Positions 6,666-6,798 of a stretch of DNA of 6,798 nt are shown piece after piece; position 1 is the first letter of the stretch; every line of letters starts with the position of its first letter. Both the position numbers and the translations under genes were made by a program. Under the pieces are notes generated by a model, which did not search any database, had not been told where the DNA came from, and worked only from the letters and a program-made list of their open reading frames with translations. This stretch comes from Rhodospirillales bacterium (GTDB taxonomy: Bacteria; Pseudomonadota; Alphaproteobacteria; Rhodospirillales; Casp-alpha2), in NCBI GenBank assembly GCA_018664265.1, contig JABJOR010000517.1, positions 1-6,798 on the forward strand, written 5' to 3'.

Positions 6666-6798
6666 TTAGTCGGCCCTAATAAAGGCCATTCTGACGCACC
6701 GATCTTTTGGAACAAACAGCAATAGCAGCATTTCGCTCAGCCACAAAAAGATTTTCTTGAGGATCTTTCTGAGATTGAAGCCAATTGCCATGGCGATA
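6666..6798 (-). CDS. Partial C-terminus, possibly a DDE transposase
   Basis: A minus-strand frame enters from the right edge and ends at a TAA at 6668-6666, giving 43 residues (begins IAMAIGFNLRKILKK). The MAIGFNLRK pattern followed by a basic-hydrophobic tail resembles the C-terminal ends of IS-type DDE transposases (IS1182/IS5-like), where a hydrophobic-Asn-Leu-basic helix closes the catalytic domain. The remainder (LWLSEMLLLLFVPKDR and a short tail) is not distinctive. It is antisense to the upstream operon and converges on it. The assignment rests on recognition of a short motif, so another family is possible, and whether the full gene is intact lies outside the window. Confidence 0.4.
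   Translation of the reverse strand, partial: IAMAIGFNLRKILKKIFLWLSEMLLLLFVPKDRCVRMAFIRAD

Noticed and set aside
1..6798. CRISPR arrays, tRNA or rRNA genes, defence systems
   Set aside because: No regularly spaced repeats or cloverleaf/rRNA signatures were seen, and the Tm-1-like protein alone, in a metabolic operon, does not support a defence role.

Overview
The window holds two divergently oriented gene groups around a short regulatory gap (3149-3298), cut at both ends by partial genes. Moderate GC content, gene style and gene families suggest a proteobacterium. An alphaproteobacterium is my best guess, with modest confidence, because there is no rRNA or other taxonomic marker.

Leftward (minus strand): a complete tripartite tricarboxylate transporter (TTT) operon in the order tctC (periplasmic solute-binding protein), tctB (small membrane subunit), tctA (large permease). 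A fourth, truncated reading frame starts right after tctA and runs off the left edge. A strong 12-bp hairpin lies between tctC and tctB, where it could set the ratio of binding protein to permease.

Rightward (plus strand): a tight three-gene operon with gaps of about 15 nt. It encodes a HAD-superfamily hydrolase, a class III PLP-dependent aminotransferase and a Tm-1-like (UPF0261) ATP-binding-domain protein. All catalytic motifs of the first two look intact.

Between the two groups lie a plausible sigma70 promoter for tctC and a perfect 7-bp inverted repeat (3186-3209) that overlaps its -10 box and predicted transcription start. This is the layout of a repressor site, and it could control both directions.

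Taken together, the region reads as an uptake-plus-catabolism module: TctCBA would import an organic acid, probably one carrying an amino group; the aminotransferase would deaminate it; the HAD enzyme and the Tm-1-like protein would carry out further, unidentified steps. The substrate is unknown. At the right edge, a minus-strand C-terminal fragment resembling a transposase suggests that the cluster borders a mobile element.
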